Assembly: GCA_026417035.1 (NCBI GenBank)
Contig: JAOAEA010000026.1
Location: 377-52,740 of the forward strand
Direction of reading: 5' to 3'
DNA from: Burkholderiales bacterium
GTDB taxonomy: Bacteria > Pseudomonadota > Gammaproteobacteria > Burkholderiales > SG8-39
DNA length: 52,364 nt
This document shows, piece after piece, positions 1 to 9,028 of this stretch (its first letter is position 1; each line of letters starts with the position of its first letter). The position numbers were made by a program, and so were the translations under genes. Under the pieces are notes generated by a model. That model saw only the letters and a list, made by a program, of their open reading frames with translations, ran no database searches and was not told where the DNA came from.

Positions 1-1790
1 TTGCAGACGGCGGTTTCCTCCGCGCTGGTGTTGAGCGTGATCTCGGTGCAGAGGTTGGAGCTGTGCACCACCCCGGCGTGCTGCTGCGGGCTGCGGACGT
101 TGCATGCGTCCTTGAAGGTGATCCAGGGGTGCCCCGTCTCGAACAGCATCGACAGCATCTTGCGCCAGAGCTGGACGGCGGGGACCTTCTTGTACAGCCG
201 GATCTCGCCGCGCGCGGCCTTCTGCTCGTAGCGCAGGTAGGCTTCCTCGAACGCGCGCCCGAACCGGTCGTGCAGATCGGGGCAGTCGGACGGACTGAAC
301 AGGGTCCATTCGCCGTGCTCGGCGACCCGCTTCATGAACAGGTCCGGGACCCAGTTGGCCGTGTTCATGTCGTGCGTGCGTCGGCGGTCGTCGCCGGTGT
401 TCTTGCGCAGCTCGAGGAACTCCTCGACGTCGAGGTGCCAGCTCTCCAGGTAGGAGCAGACCGCGCCCTTGCGCTTGCCGCCCTGGTTGACCGCGACGGC
501 GGTGTCGTTGACGACCTTCAGGAAGGGCACCACGCCCTGGCTCTTGCCGTTCGTGCCCTTGATATGCGAGCCGAGCGCGCGCACCGGCGTCCAGTCGTTG
601 CCGAGCCCGCCCGCGTACTTCGCGAGCAGCGCGTTCTCCTTGATGGCCTCGTAGATGCCCTCGAGGTCGTCGGCGACGGTCGTGAGATAGCACGACGAAA
701 GCTGCGACCGCAGCGTCCCGGAATTGAACAGGGTGGGCGTCGAGCTCATGAAGTCGAAGCTCGACAGCACGTCGTAGAACTCGATCGCCCGCGCCTCGCG
801 GTCGATCTCGTTCAGCGCGAGGCCCATGGCGACACGCATGAAGAAGGCCTGCGGCAGCTCGATGCGCCGGCCGTCCACGTGCAGGAAGTAGCGGTCGTAG
901 AGGGTCTGCAGGCCGAGGTACTGGAACTGCAGGTCGCGGCTCGCCGCGAGCGCGGCCCCCAGCCGCGCGAGGTCGAACGTGGCGAGGCGGGGGTCGAGCA
1001 GCTCGGCCGCGATGCCCCGCTTGATGAACTCGGGGAAGTATTCCGCGTACCGCGTCCCCATGTCCTCGTGGGCGACCTCCTCCCCGAGGACCTCGAGCCG
1101 CACGTCGTTGAGCAGCAGCCGCGCGGTCACGTAGGAATAGGCGGGATCCTTCTCGATGAGCGCCCGCGCGGCGAGGATCGCCGATTTCCGGACCTCCGCC
1201 ATGGGCACCCCGTCGTACAGGTTCTTGAGGGTGTCCGCTTTGATCAGCGCGGGATCGACGGCGTCGCCGAGCCCCTGGCACGCGGACGCGATGAGCGCGT
1301 CGAGCCGGGCGAGGTCGAGCGGACGCCGCTCCCCGTTCTCGACCACGTGGAGCACCGGCGCCGCGGCGGCCCGCTTCGCGGACGCCTCCTGCAGACGCGC
1401 CTGCGCCCGCTTCTCGCGGTAGAGCACGTAGGCCCGCGCCACGTCGTGCTGCCCGAACCGCATCAGGGCGAGCTCGACCTGGTCCTGGATGTCCTCGATG
1501 TGGAAGGTGCCGCCGGACGGCTGGCGGCGCATGAGCGCCCGCACCACCTGCTGCGTGAGGTCGGCGACGAGCTCGCGCACCCGCGCCGACGCCGCCCCCT
1601 GACCGCCCTCGACCGCCAGGAAGGCCTTGGTGACCGCGACCGCGATCTTGCCGGGCTCGAAACCGACGACGGCGCCGTTGCGGCGGATCACTTTGTACTG
1701 CGCGAACGGAGACTCGGCGGCGGCAACCGCCGCGGCGACGCCGGGATCGGGGCGCGATCCGGAAAGGCTCGCTTCGCCGACAAGCTGCAT
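1..1790 (-). CDS. nrdA: Ribonucleoside-diphosphate reductase, class I alpha subunit (3' end outside window)
   Basis: This is the large catalytic subunit that reduces ribonucleoside diphosphates for DNA synthesis; it needs a small radical-bearing beta subunit, not seen here. About 596 N-terminal residues lie in the window. Two ATP-cone regulatory domains are visible, roughly residues 20-115 and 125-205, followed by the barrel with STPTLFNSGT, the redox Cys of SQLSSCYL, and NLCTEI, which holds the thiyl-radical Cys near the cut end. The C-terminal Cys pair is outside the window. The ATG at 1790 follows an AGAGGAGA ribosome site. Tandem NrdR boxes lie upstream. The family is clear; the exact symbol is inferred from the twin ATP-cone architecture. 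Confidence 0.93.
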   Translation of the reverse strand, partial: MQLVGEASLSGSRPDPGVAAAVAAAESPFAQYKVIRRNGAVVGFEPGKIAVAVTKAFLAVEGGQGAASARVRELVADLTQQVVRALMRRQPSGGTFHIEDIQDQVELALMRFGQHDVARAYVLYREKRAQARLQEASAKRAAAAPVLHVVENGERRPLDLARLDALIASACQGLGDAVDPALIKADTLKNLYDGVPMAEVRKSAILAARALIEKDPAYSYVTARLLLNDVRLEVLGEEVAHEDMGTRYAEYFPEFIKRGIAAELLDPRLATFDLARLGAALAASRDLQFQYLGLQTLYDRYFLHVDGRRIELPQAFFMRVAMGLALNEIDREARAIEFYDVLSSFDFMSSTPTLFNSGTLRSQLSSCYLTTVADDLEGIYEAIKENALLAKYAGGLGNDWTPVRALGSHIKGTNGKSQGVVPFLKVVNDTAVAVNQGGKRKGAVCSYLESWHLDVEEFLELRKNTGDDRRRTHDMNTANWVPDLFMKRVAEHGEWTLFSPSDCPDLHDRFGRAFEEAYLRYEQKAARGEIRLYKKVPAVQLWRKMLSMLFETGHPWITFKDACNVRSPQQHAGVVHSSNLCTEITLNTSAEETAVC

Positions 1791-1865
1791 CTGGGTCTCC
1801 TCTGTTCGTCCACGCGTCCCGCGGCGGCCGCGGTGTTCTTGCTTTTTCGGCCCGCCGGACCGGCA

Positions 1866-1912
1866 CCACTACATTTAGTGGCCGATCGAAAAACCGCAAC
1901 TAATTCTAGTGC
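1866..1912 (-). promoter_or_regulatory. Tandem NrdR boxes upstream of nrdA
   Basis: Two 16-bp imperfect palindromes sit at 1866-1881 (CCACTACATTTAGTGG) and 1897-1912 (CAACTAATTCTAGTGC). Both share an ACTA-N4-TAGT core and their starts are 31 bp apart, about three helical turns. That pairing and spacing is the known signature of NrdR, the ATP-cone repressor of ribonucleotide reductase operons. They lie 76-122 bases before the nrdA start, so NrdR repression of nrdA is a strong inference. No nrdR gene is in the window. Confidence 0.8.
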
Positions 1913-2040
1913 GCGAAATCGGCCGGCGCAAGATGTTTTTCGGGCCGCGGGGCGCCGCACGGCATCCGCGGGCGCAGGAAAGCGTGAACGAGTTCACGTT
2001 CGCGGCGCGCTCGCGTGCTGCCGCGCCTCGCGCGACGCGA

Positions 2041-2586
2041 TCAGCCGACCGCGGCGAGGCGCTCGCGGAAGTGACGCCAGTCGAACGCTTCGCCGGGATC
2101 GGTCTTGCGGGCCGGCGCGATGTCCGAGTGGCCGACGATCTCCGCGATGCGGTACCGGCGCCCGAGTGCCGCGACCACGCGCGCGAGCGCGAGATATTGG
2201 GCTTCGAGGTAGGGGACGTCGTCGGCGCCCTCCAGCTCGACGCCGACGGAAAAGTCGTTGCAGCGCGCGCGGCCGCGCCAGAAGGAATCGCCGGCGTGCC
2301 ACGCTCGCCGCCCGGTCGCGACGAACTGGACGATCTCGCCGCCGCGGCGAATGAAGAGATGCGCGGACACTTCGAGCCCCGCGAGCGCGGCGAAGTCAGG
2401 ATGCGTCGCGGTGTCCAGACGGTTCGTGAACAGCCGCTCGACCGCGTCGGACCCGAAGCATCGGGGCGGCAGGCTGATGCCATGCACGACGACGAGGCTG
2501 GGCGCCTCGCCCGCGGGCCGCTCGTCGGCGTTCGGGGAGGGGACGAACCTGGCGCCCGCCAAGAGCCCCTGTGCGTCGATTTCCAT
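2041..2586 (-). CDS. ampD: 1,6-anhydro-N-acetylmuramyl-L-alanine amidase AmpD
   Basis: This cytosolic zinc amidase removes the peptide from anhydro-muropeptides during cell-wall recycling and, in species with AmpR, keeps beta-lactamase uninduced. The protein has 181 residues, the normal length for the family. Expected zinc ligands are His35 (VVVHGISLPP), His153 (VGHSDIAPARKTDPG) and Asp163 in the same motif. The residue after the first zinc His is Gly, where Asn is usual. The ATG at 2586 was chosen because the amidase fold begins there; a longer reading frame upstream overlaps pilR and looks spurious. It follows pilR on the same strand, 64 bases away. Confidence 0.92.
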   Translation of the reverse strand: MEIDAQGLLAGARFVPSPNADERPAGEAPSLVVVHGISLPPRCFGSDAVERLFTNRLDTATHPDFAALAGLEVSAHLFIRRGGEIVQFVATGRRAWHAGDSFWRGRARCNDFSVGVELEGADDVPYLEAQYLALARVVAALGRRYRIAEIVGHSDIAPARKTDPGEAFDWRHFRERLAAVG

Positions 2587-2650
2587 CACGTCCGCCCGGC
2601 GGCCGTCTGCAGCGCGATGCGGGCGGCCGGCCGCCCCGGTCGCTCGTCCC

Positions 2651-4009
2651 TCACTGGATGCCGAGCCGTTCCATGCGGTAGCGCAGCGCCCTGAAGGTGA
2701 TGCCGAGTAGCTTCGCCGCCGCGGTGCGGTTGAACCGCGTCTTGTCGAGCGCTTCGAGGATCGCTTCGCGCTCGACCCGATCCAGGTATTCCTGCAGCGG
2801 CCACTTCGCATTGGGCGCCGCCGGCTCCTCGGCGGTCACCTGAGGGGCGAGCTGCAGGTCCTCCGCCTGGATCTCGTCGCTCCCCGACAGGGCGATCGCC
2901 CGCTCGAGGATGTTCTCGAGCTCGCGGACGTTGCCCGGGAAGTCGTAAGCGACGAGCGCGTCCACGGCGGCCTTGGTCAGCCGGCTCGCGCGGCCCGCGC
3001 CCTCGGCCGCGAGGCGCTCGAGGATCGCTGCGGCGAGCACGGGGATGTCCTCGCGGCATTCGCGCAACGACGGCATGCGCAGCTCGATCACCGCGAGGCG
3101 GTAATAGAGATCCTGCCGGAACCGGCCTTGCTCGACCAGCTTCGGAAGGTTCTGGTGCGTCGCGCAGATGATCCGGACGTCGACGGGATCCTCGCTCGTC
3201 GCGCCGACCTTGCGGACGCGCTTCTCCTGTATCGCGCGCAGCAGCTTCACCTGCATGGGCAAGGGCAGGTCGGCCACCTCGTCGAGGAACAGCGTCCCGC
3301 CGTCCGCCGCGTGGAAGAACCCCTCGCGGTCGGATTCGGCGCCGGTGAACGCGCCCTTGCGGTAGCCGAAGAACTCGCTCTCGACGAGGTTCTCCGGGAT
3401 CGCGCCGCAGTTCACCGGTACGAACGGCTTCTCGCGCCGCGCGCCGTTCTCGTGGATCAGCCGGGCCGCCAGCTCCTTGCCGCTTCCCGACTCCCCCGAG
3501 ATGTAGACCGGCGCTTGGCTCCTCGCGAGCTTGGCGATCAGCGCGCGCACCTGCTCGATCGCGGGGCTCTCGCCGAGGAGGGCGTGGCTGCCGCGCTTGC
3601 CGGCGGCGGGCTTCTGCGGAAGGCTGAGCGCGGACTTGACCAGCGTCCGCAACTGCTCGAGCGAGAGCGGCTTCGAGACATAGTCGAAGGCGCCCGCCTT
3701 CAGCGCCGCCACCGCGTTCTCGGTGCTGCCGTGCGCCGTGATGACCGCCACGGGGAGATCCGTTCCGGACGCGGCGATGTGCCGCACGAGCTGCAGGCCG
3801 TCGCCGTCGGGGAGCCGCATGTCGGTGAGGCACAGGTCGAAGCGCTGCGCGGCGAGCAGCGCCTGGGCCTCCGCGACGCTCGCGGCGCACTCGACCCCGA
3901 GCCCCATGCGCAGCAGTGTCAGTTCGAGGAGTTCGCGGATGTCGTCCTCGTCGTCCACGACGAGGACGTGAGCCGGGCGGCTCGCGCCGCGGCGTTCGGA
4001 TGCACTCAT
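2651..4009 (-). CDS. pilR: Sigma-54-dependent response regulator PilR
   Basis: This NtrC-type activator in Pseudomonas switches on pilin transcription from a sigma-54 promoter after phosphorylation by PilS. The 452 residues form a receiver domain (acidic pocket at residues 19-23, phospho-Asp63 in LTDMRLPDG, Lys113), an AAA+ domain (Walker A GESGSGKE 172-179, sigma-54 contact loop GAFTGA 219-224, Walker B around Asp243-Glu244) and a C-terminal Fis-type helix-turn-helix. The start overlaps the pilS stop as ATGA, so the pair is translationally coupled. The PilR name rests on its PilS partner and the PP0621 neighbour. No pilin gene is in the window. Confidence 0.88.
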   Translation of the reverse strand: MSASERRGASRPAHVLVVDDEDDIRELLELTLLRMGLGVECAASVAEAQALLAAQRFDLCLTDMRLPDGDGLQLVRHIAASGTDLPVAVITAHGSTENAVAALKAGAFDYVSKPLSLEQLRTLVKSALSLPQKPAAGKRGSHALLGESPAIEQVRALIAKLARSQAPVYISGESGSGKELAARLIHENGARREKPFVPVNCGAIPENLVESEFFGYRKGAFTGAESDREGFFHAADGGTLFLDEVADLPLPMQVKLLRAIQEKRVRKVGATSEDPVDVRIICATHQNLPKLVEQGRFRQDLYYRLAVIELRMPSLRECREDIPVLAAAILERLAAEGAGRASRLTKAAVDALVAYDFPGNVRELENILERAIALSGSDEIQAEDLQLAPQVTAEEPAAPNAKWPLQEYLDRVEREAILEALDKTRFNRTAAAKLLGITFRALRYRMERLGIQ

Positions 4010-5637
4010 GCCGGCTGCCCCTGCCATTGGATCCTGAAGTCGGCCCCCCGGTCGCGAACCACGTAGTCGAGTGCCACGCCGTTCGCCGCGCACAGCTCCC
4101 GCGCGATGTAGAGGCCGAGCCCGGTGCCGGAGCTGAAGGTGGTGAAGAAGGGCTCGAAGAGCTGCGGCACCAGCTCCCGCGGAACCCCGGGGCCGTCGTC
4201 GACGACGTGGAGCTCCGCCCGCGCGCCCGTCCGGTCGACGACGATGCGCACGCAGCCCGGCGATTTGGACGAGTGCCGCCAGGCGTTGCGCACGAGGTTC
4301 CAGAGCACCTGGTTCAGGTGCACGCGGTCGAACTCCAGCACTGGCTCGGACCGGCATTCCAGGACGATGCCCTCCGCGGGCACCCGCTCGGCCTGCGCGA
4401 ACTCGTCGACGAACGTCGCGAGGAAGCCGGCGAGCCGGATCGGCTCCCGGTGCGCGCGGTCACGCCGGTTGAGCTCCATGATGTCCCGGACCATGCGGTC
4501 GAGCCGGTACGCGTTGTCGCGGATGATCCGCGTCAGCCGCTCCCTTGGCGGCGCGCGGTTCTCCTCGCGCAGGAGGTCGGCCGCGTGCGTGATCGCCGAC
4601 AGCGGATTGCGGATCTCGTGGGCGATGTTCGCGGTCAGACGCCCGAGGGCCGCGAGCTTCAGCTGCCGGGCCTGCTCCTCGAGCTTCGAGAGGTCCTCGA
4701 GGAAGACCACGGTGATGCAGCCGCCCTGCACGCCCGCGTCGGTGAAGCGTGCGCGGACCGGGCCGCCGGCGCCGGGGGTCGTCACCGTGGCGACCGATGC
4801 GCCGGTGCCGCCGCGCCACGCGTCGAGGCTCACGGCGAGCTCGGGCCAGTAACCGTCGAGCTGCTCGAGCTCGGCGCCGCCGCGGCCCGCGAGCGCCTCC
4901 GCGCGGCGGTTCGCCTGGCGCACGAGCCCGTTGCCGTCGACGACCAGCACGCCGTCCTGCACGTCCTGGATGACGAGGTCGTTGATGCGCAGCTGGTTCG
5001 CGAGCTCGGCCGCCCGCTGCCGCGCCACCCGCTCGTTGAGGATCACCCGTTGCGCGAGCCGGTTGGTGATCGACGCGGTCGCGAAGTAGCCGATCGCGAG
5101 CAGCCCCGGTTGCACGAAGTTCGCCGTGCTCGCATCGTGGACGAGCACCTGGAGCGCCTGCTCGACGAGCACCGCGATCGACGCGACCGCGGCGTAGAAG
5201 AGGGTCAGCAGCCCGCCGCTGACGAGCGCCGCGCCCGCGAGCGAGATGAGGAGCATCACCGCCAGACCGCTCTTGAACCCGCCGCTCGCGTACATGAGCA
5301 CCGCGATGGCCGCGATGTCGGCCATCACCTGCGCCGTCACCTGAAAGGTGAAGTTGCGGGGCGCGCGCAGCAGGGCGAGGTGGAACCCCGCCGCGACCGC
5401 GAGGTAGGCCGCTGCGGTGACGGCGAAGAGGCGGCGATCCGCGCCGCCCAGGTCGAGCAGGTCCGGATGAACGAACGCCGTCGCGAGGAACAGGGCGGCG
5501 ACGATGAGGCGGTAGACGTTGAAGTACTTGAGCGAGGTCCAGAACGACTCGGGCACCTCGCCCGGGCCGGGACCGCCGGAGCCGCGGGCCACCCCGATCG
5601 CCGTGACGTCACTTCGCGGAAAGGCGGCGGTGCTCAT
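4006..5637 (-). CDS. pilS: Membrane sensor histidine kinase PilS
   Basis: This inner-membrane kinase phosphorylates PilR. The 543 residues show several hydrophobic segments between about residues 42 and 195, probably six helices, as in PilS. A PAS-like region follows (about 220-315), then a dimerisation and phosphotransfer domain with His340 (NIAHEIRNPLSAI) and an ATPase domain ending with DDGPGVP and GTGLGLYIAREL. The stop overlaps the pilR start. The first 29 bases overlap the end of the upstream zinc-ribbon gene; no later in-frame ATG precedes the membrane region, so this start is kept. Family certain; PilS assignment from context. Confidence 0.88.
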   Translation of the reverse strand: MSTAAFPRSDVTAIGVARGSGGPGPGEVPESFWTSLKYFNVYRLIVAALFLATAFVHPDLLDLGGADRRLFAVTAAAYLAVAAGFHLALLRAPRNFTFQVTAQVMADIAAIAVLMYASGGFKSGLAVMLLISLAGAALVSGGLLTLFYAAVASIAVLVEQALQVLVHDASTANFVQPGLLAIGYFATASITNRLAQRVILNERVARQRAAELANQLRINDLVIQDVQDGVLVVDGNGLVRQANRRAEALAGRGGAELEQLDGYWPELAVSLDAWRGGTGASVATVTTPGAGGPVRARFTDAGVQGGCITVVFLEDLSKLEEQARQLKLAALGRLTANIAHEIRNPLSAITHAADLLREENRAPPRERLTRIIRDNAYRLDRMVRDIMELNRRDRAHREPIRLAGFLATFVDEFAQAERVPAEGIVLECRSEPVLEFDRVHLNQVLWNLVRNAWRHSSKSPGCVRIVVDRTGARAELHVVDDGPGVPRELVPQLFEPFFTTFSSGTGLGLYIARELCAANGVALDYVVRDRGADFRIQWQGQPA

Positions 5638-5836
5638 CGCTGCAATAGTGACGGCCGCCCGACTCGACGGCGCCCGCCTCCGGCACGAAGACCCCGCAGT
5701 GCGCGCACTGCACCATCCGCTCGCCGCGCGCGGGGGTCTGCGCGGCGCCGGCGCCGCCCCCGCGCCGGCGCCCGAAGCCGCGCACGAGGAAGATCACGGC
5801 GAGGACGATGAGGACGATGAGGACGAGTCTTCCCAC
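5609..5836 (-). CDS. PP0621-type small membrane-anchored zinc-ribbon protein
   Basis: A 75-residue protein with one N-terminal membrane helix (VGRLVLIVLIVLAVIFLV), a basic linker and a C-terminal zinc ribbon formed by CAHC and YCSDEH. It matches the PP0621 family, commonly found just upstream of pilS in Betaproteobacteria; its function is unknown. The GTG at 5836 was chosen because it begins the membrane helix and follows an AAGGGA ribosome site; an upstream in-frame ATG at 5911 would add a long Pro/Arg-rich tail. The end overlaps the pilS start by 29 bases. Confidence 0.8.
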   Translation of the reverse strand: MGRLVLIVLIVLAVIFLVRGFGRRRGGGAGAAQTPARGERMVQCAHCGVFVPEAGAVESGGRHYCSDEHRRLSAK

Positions 5837-6058
5837 CCGGTTTCCCTTCACGCGCCGCGAGCCGCGCGCGCCCGGCGCCGGAGGCTTCGCGCCGGCCGGC
5901 GGCGGACGCAAGCGCCGCGCGCGCTGCGACCGAACGCGCGCACTAGTAGCACACGGTGCTCGGCCGCGTCAAAGACGCATGTCTCGGCGCGGTGCAACTC
6001 GGGGCACGACGCCCGCGGCCGCCCTCGCGTCCGCTCAGGCGAAGAGGGGAAGAAGGGT

Positions 6059-6135
6059 TGGTCGGGGTGAGAGGATTTGAACCTCCGACACCTGCGTCCC
6101 GAACGCAGTGCGCTACCAGGCTGCGCTACACCCCG
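6059..6135 (-). tRNA. tRNA-Pro (anticodon CGG)
   Basis: A full cloverleaf reads on the minus strand. The acceptor stem CGGGGTG pairs with CACCCCG, the D arm carries AGCCTGGTA, the anticodon stem CTGCG/CGCAG encloses the loop TTCGGGA, and the T arm is GGAGG-TTCAAAT-CCTCT. The anticodon CGG reads CCG proline codons. The CCA end is encoded at 6059-6061. It lies downstream of ispB, a neighbourhood also seen in other Betaproteobacteria. Confidence 0.97.
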
Positions 6136-6173
6136 ACGGGGAGAACCGGAAGGCGGACGACCTCGGACGGGAA

Positions 6174-7190
6174 TCAGAAGGTTCGGTCGACCGCGAAGGA
6201 CGCCAAGTCTAGCAAAGAATCCCTGTAGCGGGAATGCGCCAGCCCGGCGATGGCGCGCCGCGCGGCATCGGCTTCGCGCCCGGCGCTCGCGCGCGTGTAG
6301 TCGAGCGCTCCGGTGTCGCGGATCGCAGCGAGCACGCCCGCGAACTCGTCGCGACCCCCGCTCGCGATGACCCGCCGCACGAGAGCCGCCTGCTCGGGCG
6401 ACCCTCTGCGCAACACGTGGATGAGCGGCAGCGTCGGCTTGCCCTCGCTCAGGTCGTCGCCGAGGTTCTTGCCGATCTCGTGCACGTCGCCCGAATAGTC
6501 GAGGACGTCGTCGATCAGCTGGAACGCCGCGCCGAGATGCCTCCCGTAGGTCGCGAGCCCGGTCTCGACGGCGGGGTCGGCCTCCCCGAGGATCGCGCCG
6601 AGCTGCGCCGCCGCCTCGAAGAGCTTGGCCGTCTTCCTGCGTATCACTTCGAGGTAGCGCGGCTCGTCGACGTCGGCGTCGCCGACGTTGAGGAGCTGCA
6701 GCACTTCCCCTTCGGCGATCGTGTTGGTCGCGTCGGCGAGCACCTCCATCACCCGCATGTTGCCGACGTCGACCATCATCTGGAAGGCGCGGGAATAGAG
6801 GAAGTCGCCGACCAGCACGCTCGCCGCGTTGCCGAAGGCCGCGTTCGCGGTGCTGCGGCCGCGGCGCAGGTCCGATTCGTCGACGACGTCGTCGTGGAGC
6901 AGCGTGGCCGTGTGGATGAACTCGACGACCGCGGCGAGCTCGTGGTGGTCGCGCCCGGCGTAGCCGGTCGCGCCCGCGGCGAGCAGCAGCAGCGCGGGCC
7001 TCAGCCGCTTGCCGCCGCTGCCGATGATGTACTCGGCGACCTGGCGGATGAGCACCACGTCGGAGTCGAGCCGCCGGCGGATCAGCGCGTCGACCTCGGC
7101 CATGTCCCCGGCGATGAGGCTGCGGATCGACTCGAGGGCGGGCGAGGTCAAGCGGGCGGTTGGCGATGCGCGGGCCGCGAAGGATAGCAC
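6174..7190 (-). CDS. ispB: Octaprenyl (polyprenyl) diphosphate synthase
   Basis: This trans-prenyl transferase elongates farnesyl diphosphate with isopentenyl diphosphate to make the side chain of ubiquinone or menaquinone. The 338 residues contain both aspartate-rich motifs, LLHDDVVDESDLRRG and LIDDVLDYSGD, with the GGKRLRP segment near the N-terminus. Product chain length cannot be read from sequence; octaprenyl is the usual betaproteobacterial form. The gene is divergent from rplU, as in many proteobacteria. The first 20-30 residues are not conserved in type, so the start could be slightly later. Confidence 0.93.
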   Translation of the reverse strand: MLSFAARASPTARLTSPALESIRSLIAGDMAEVDALIRRRLDSDVVLIRQVAEYIIGSGGKRLRPALLLLAAGATGYAGRDHHELAAVVEFIHTATLLHDDVVDESDLRRGRSTANAAFGNAASVLVGDFLYSRAFQMMVDVGNMRVMEVLADATNTIAEGEVLQLLNVGDADVDEPRYLEVIRRKTAKLFEAAAQLGAILGEADPAVETGLATYGRHLGAAFQLIDDVLDYSGDVHEIGKNLGDDLSEGKPTLPLIHVLRRGSPEQAALVRRVIASGGRDEFAGVLAAIRDTGALDYTRASAGREADAARRAIAGLAHSRYRDSLLDLASFAVDRTF

Positions 7191-7197
7191 AAAGGCT

Positions 7198-7227
7198 TTG
7201 ACCGCCGCCGAATAACTTCTGTATAAT
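7198..7227 (+). promoter_or_regulatory. Sigma-70 promoter for rplU-rpmA
   Basis: A -35 element TTGACC at 7198-7203 and a perfect -10 TATAAT at 7222-7227 are separated by 18 bases. Transcription would begin near 7234, 27 bases before the rplU start. This is one of the best consensus promoters in the window, as expected for ribosomal protein genes. Confidence 0.8.
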
Positions 7228-7260
7228 CACGGGCTTTCGCGAAGTTCGAGGGGGTTTCCC

Positions 7261-7572
7261 ATGTATGCGGTCATCAGGACCGGCGGCAAGCAGTACCGCG
7301 TCAGCGCGGGCGACAAGCTGAAGGTCGAGCGGCTCGCGGCGGAACCCGGCGCCGAGGTGGTCATCGACAAGGTGCTCGCGGTCGGCGAGGGCGAGAGCCT
7401 CAAGATCGGGAAACCGCTCGTCGCCGGGGCGTCGGTGAAGGCCACGGTCGTCGGGCACGGCCTCGGCGAGAAGGTGCGCATCTTCAAGCTGCGCCGGCGC
7501 AAGCACTACAAGAAGTCGCAGGGCCACCGCCAGCCCTACACCGAGCTCCAGATCACCGGCATCTCGGGGTAA
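7261..7572 (+). CDS. rplU: Large ribosomal subunit protein bL21
   Basis: This protein binds 23S rRNA in the large subunit. The 103 residues match the usual length, beginning [14 protein letters not shown] and containing the typical basic segment [19 protein letters not shown]. The start follows a GAGGGGG ribosome site. It is the first gene of the rplU-rpmA-obgE run, with rpmA 33 bases downstream. Confidence 0.98.
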   Translation: MYAVIRTGGKQYRVSAGDKLKVERLAAEPGAEVVIDKVLAVGEGESLKIGKPLVAGASVKATVVGHGLGEKVRIFKLRRRKHYKKSQGHRQPYTELQITGISG

Positions 7573-7605
7573 CGGGGCGGCGCAGCCAGCAAGGAGAGAA
7601 CGGTC

Positions 7606-7863
7606 ATGGCACACAAGAAGGCAGGGGGCAGTTCCCGCAACGGGCGGGACTCCCAGGCGAAGCGCCTCGGCGTGAAGCGCTTCGGGGGCGAGGTCGTCTC
7701 CGCCGGCAGCATCCTCGTCCGCCAGCGCGGCACGCGCATGCACGCGGGCGAGAACGTCGGCGTCGGGCGCGACCACACCCTGTTCGCGCGCATCGACGGG
7801 AGGGTCGTGTTCGGGCAGAAGGGCCCCGATAACAAGCCGACGGTGAGCATCCTCCCGGCCTGA
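7606..7863 (+). CDS. rpmA: Large ribosomal subunit protein bL27
   Basis: bL27 lies near the peptidyl transferase centre. The protein has 85 residues, a normal length, beginning [16 protein letters not shown] with the hallmark [20 protein letters not shown]. An AAGGAGAG ribosome site precedes the ATG. A strong intrinsic terminator follows 22 bases after the stop, separating it from obgE. Confidence 0.98.
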   Translation: MAHKKAGGSSRNGRDSQAKRLGVKRFGGEVVSAGSILVRQRGTRMHAGENVGVGRDHTLFARIDGRVVFGQKGPDNKPTVSILPA

Positions 7864-7885
7864 AGCGCCTGCAGCGTCCGCCGGG

Positions 7886-7915
7886 AAAGCCCTATCCTCG
7901 CGATAGGGCTTTTTT
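7886..7915 (+). terminator. Rho-independent terminator after rpmA
   Basis: An 11-bp perfect stem (AAAGCCCTATC, 7886-7896, with GATAGGGCTTT, 7902-7912) encloses a 5-base loop and ends in a run of T to 7915. It lies just beyond rpmA. The obgE transcript must therefore start anew or depend on read-through. Confidence 0.93.
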
Positions 7916-7996
7916 GTTCCCGGACGCCGCCGCTCCGGACGGTCGCCCCCCGCCTGCTCGTTCCGATGCACACCGGAACCGGAACGGAGCCCCCGA

Positions 7997-9028
7997 ATGA
8001 AATTCGTCGATGAAGCGCGCATCGAGGTCCATGCCGGCAAGGGCGGGGACGGCGCCGCGAGCTTCCGCCGCGAGAAGTACGTCCCGCGCGGCGGGCCCGA
8101 CGGCGGCGATGGCGGCCGCGGCGGGAGCGTCTATGCCGTCGCCGACCGCAACGTCAACACGCTGATCGACTACCGCTACGCCCGCATCCACCGCGCGAAG
8201 GACGGCGGCAAGGGCATGGGCAAGCAGAAGAACGGCCGCAGCGGCGAGGACGTCTACCTGCGCGTGCCGGTGGGGACGGTGATCACCGACCGCGACACCG
8301 GCGAGCGCATCGCCGATCTCGACACCGACGGCGCGGTGGCGCTGCTCGCCAAGGGTGGCCGGGGCGGGCTCGGCAACATCAACTTCAAGTCGAGCACCAA
8401 CCGCGCCCCTCGCTATGCCCAGCCCGGCGAGCCCGGCGAGAGCCGCAACCTCGCGCTCGAGCTCCGCGTGCTCGCCGACGTGGGGCTGCTCGGTCTGCCC
8501 AACGCGGGCAAGTCCACTTTCATTCGCGCGGTCTCGAGCGCCCGGCCCAAGGTGGCCGACTACCCGTTCACCACCCTGAGCCCCCACCTCGGCGTGGTGC
8601 GCGTCGGCCACGAGGCGAGCTTCGTGATCGCGGACGTGCCCGGGCTCATCGCGGGCGCCGCCGAGGGCGCGGGCCTCGGCCACCAGTTCCTCCGCCACCT
8701 GTCGCGCACGCGGCTGCTCCTGCACATCGTGGACGTCGCGCCGGTCGACGGGTCCGACCCGGTTCGAGCCGTGCGCGCGATCGGCGCGGAGCTGAAGAAG
8801 TACGACCCGGCGCTCGCCGCGAAGCCGCGCTGGCTCGTCCTGAACAAGATCGATCTCGTTCCGCCCGGGGACCGCGACCGGGTCGCCGGCGAGATCCTGC
8901 GGCGGCTGCGCTGGACGAAGCCGCACTTCCGGGTGTCCGCGATCTCGGGAGAGGGCACCGACGCCGTGGTGCGCGCGATCGCGGACTTCCTCGCCAGGCA
9001 GCGACGCGATGAGCCCGCGCGTGGCTGA
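7997..9028 (+). CDS. obgE: Obg family GTPase ObgE/CgtA
   Basis: A ribosome-associated GTPase involved in large-subunit maturation and stress response. The 343 residues begin with the glycine-rich Obg fold ([16 protein letters not shown]; about 1-158) and continue with the G domain: G1 [10 protein letters not shown]3 [10 protein letters not shown]4 NKIDLV and G5 SAISGEG. The long acidic C-terminal extension of E. coli ObgE is absent; the protein ends shortly after the G domain. The end overlaps proB by 20 bases, so the two are co-translated. Confidence 0.97.
   Translation: MKFVDEARIEVHAGKGGDGAASFRREKYVPRGGPDGGDGGRGGSVYAVADRNVNTLIDYRYARIHRAKDGGKGMGKQKNGRSGEDVYLRVPVGTVITDRDTGERIADLDTDGAVALLAKGGRGGLGNINFKSSTNRAPRYAQPGEPGESRNLALELRVLADVGLLGLPNAGKSTFIRAVSSARPKVADYPFTTLSPHLGVVRVGHEASFVIADVPGLIAGAAEGAGLGHQFLRHLSRTRLLLHIVDVAPVDGSDPVRAVRAIGAELKKYDPALAAKPRWLVLNKIDLVPPGDRDRVAGEILRRLRWTKPHFRVSAISGEGTDAVVRAIADFLARQRRDEPARG

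Noticed and set aside
63-2354. Long plus-strand reading frame of 763 codons over nrdA and ampD
   Set aside because: It is a high-GC antisense frame. The minus strand carries convincing nrdA and ampD proteins, and the plus-strand product is Arg/Glu/Val-rich low-complexity sequence.
5848-8040. Minus-strand reading frame of 730 codons across tRNA-Pro, ispB, rplU and rpmA
   Set aside because: It crosses a tRNA gene and three well-supported genes in other frames and has a shuffled Arg-rich composition.
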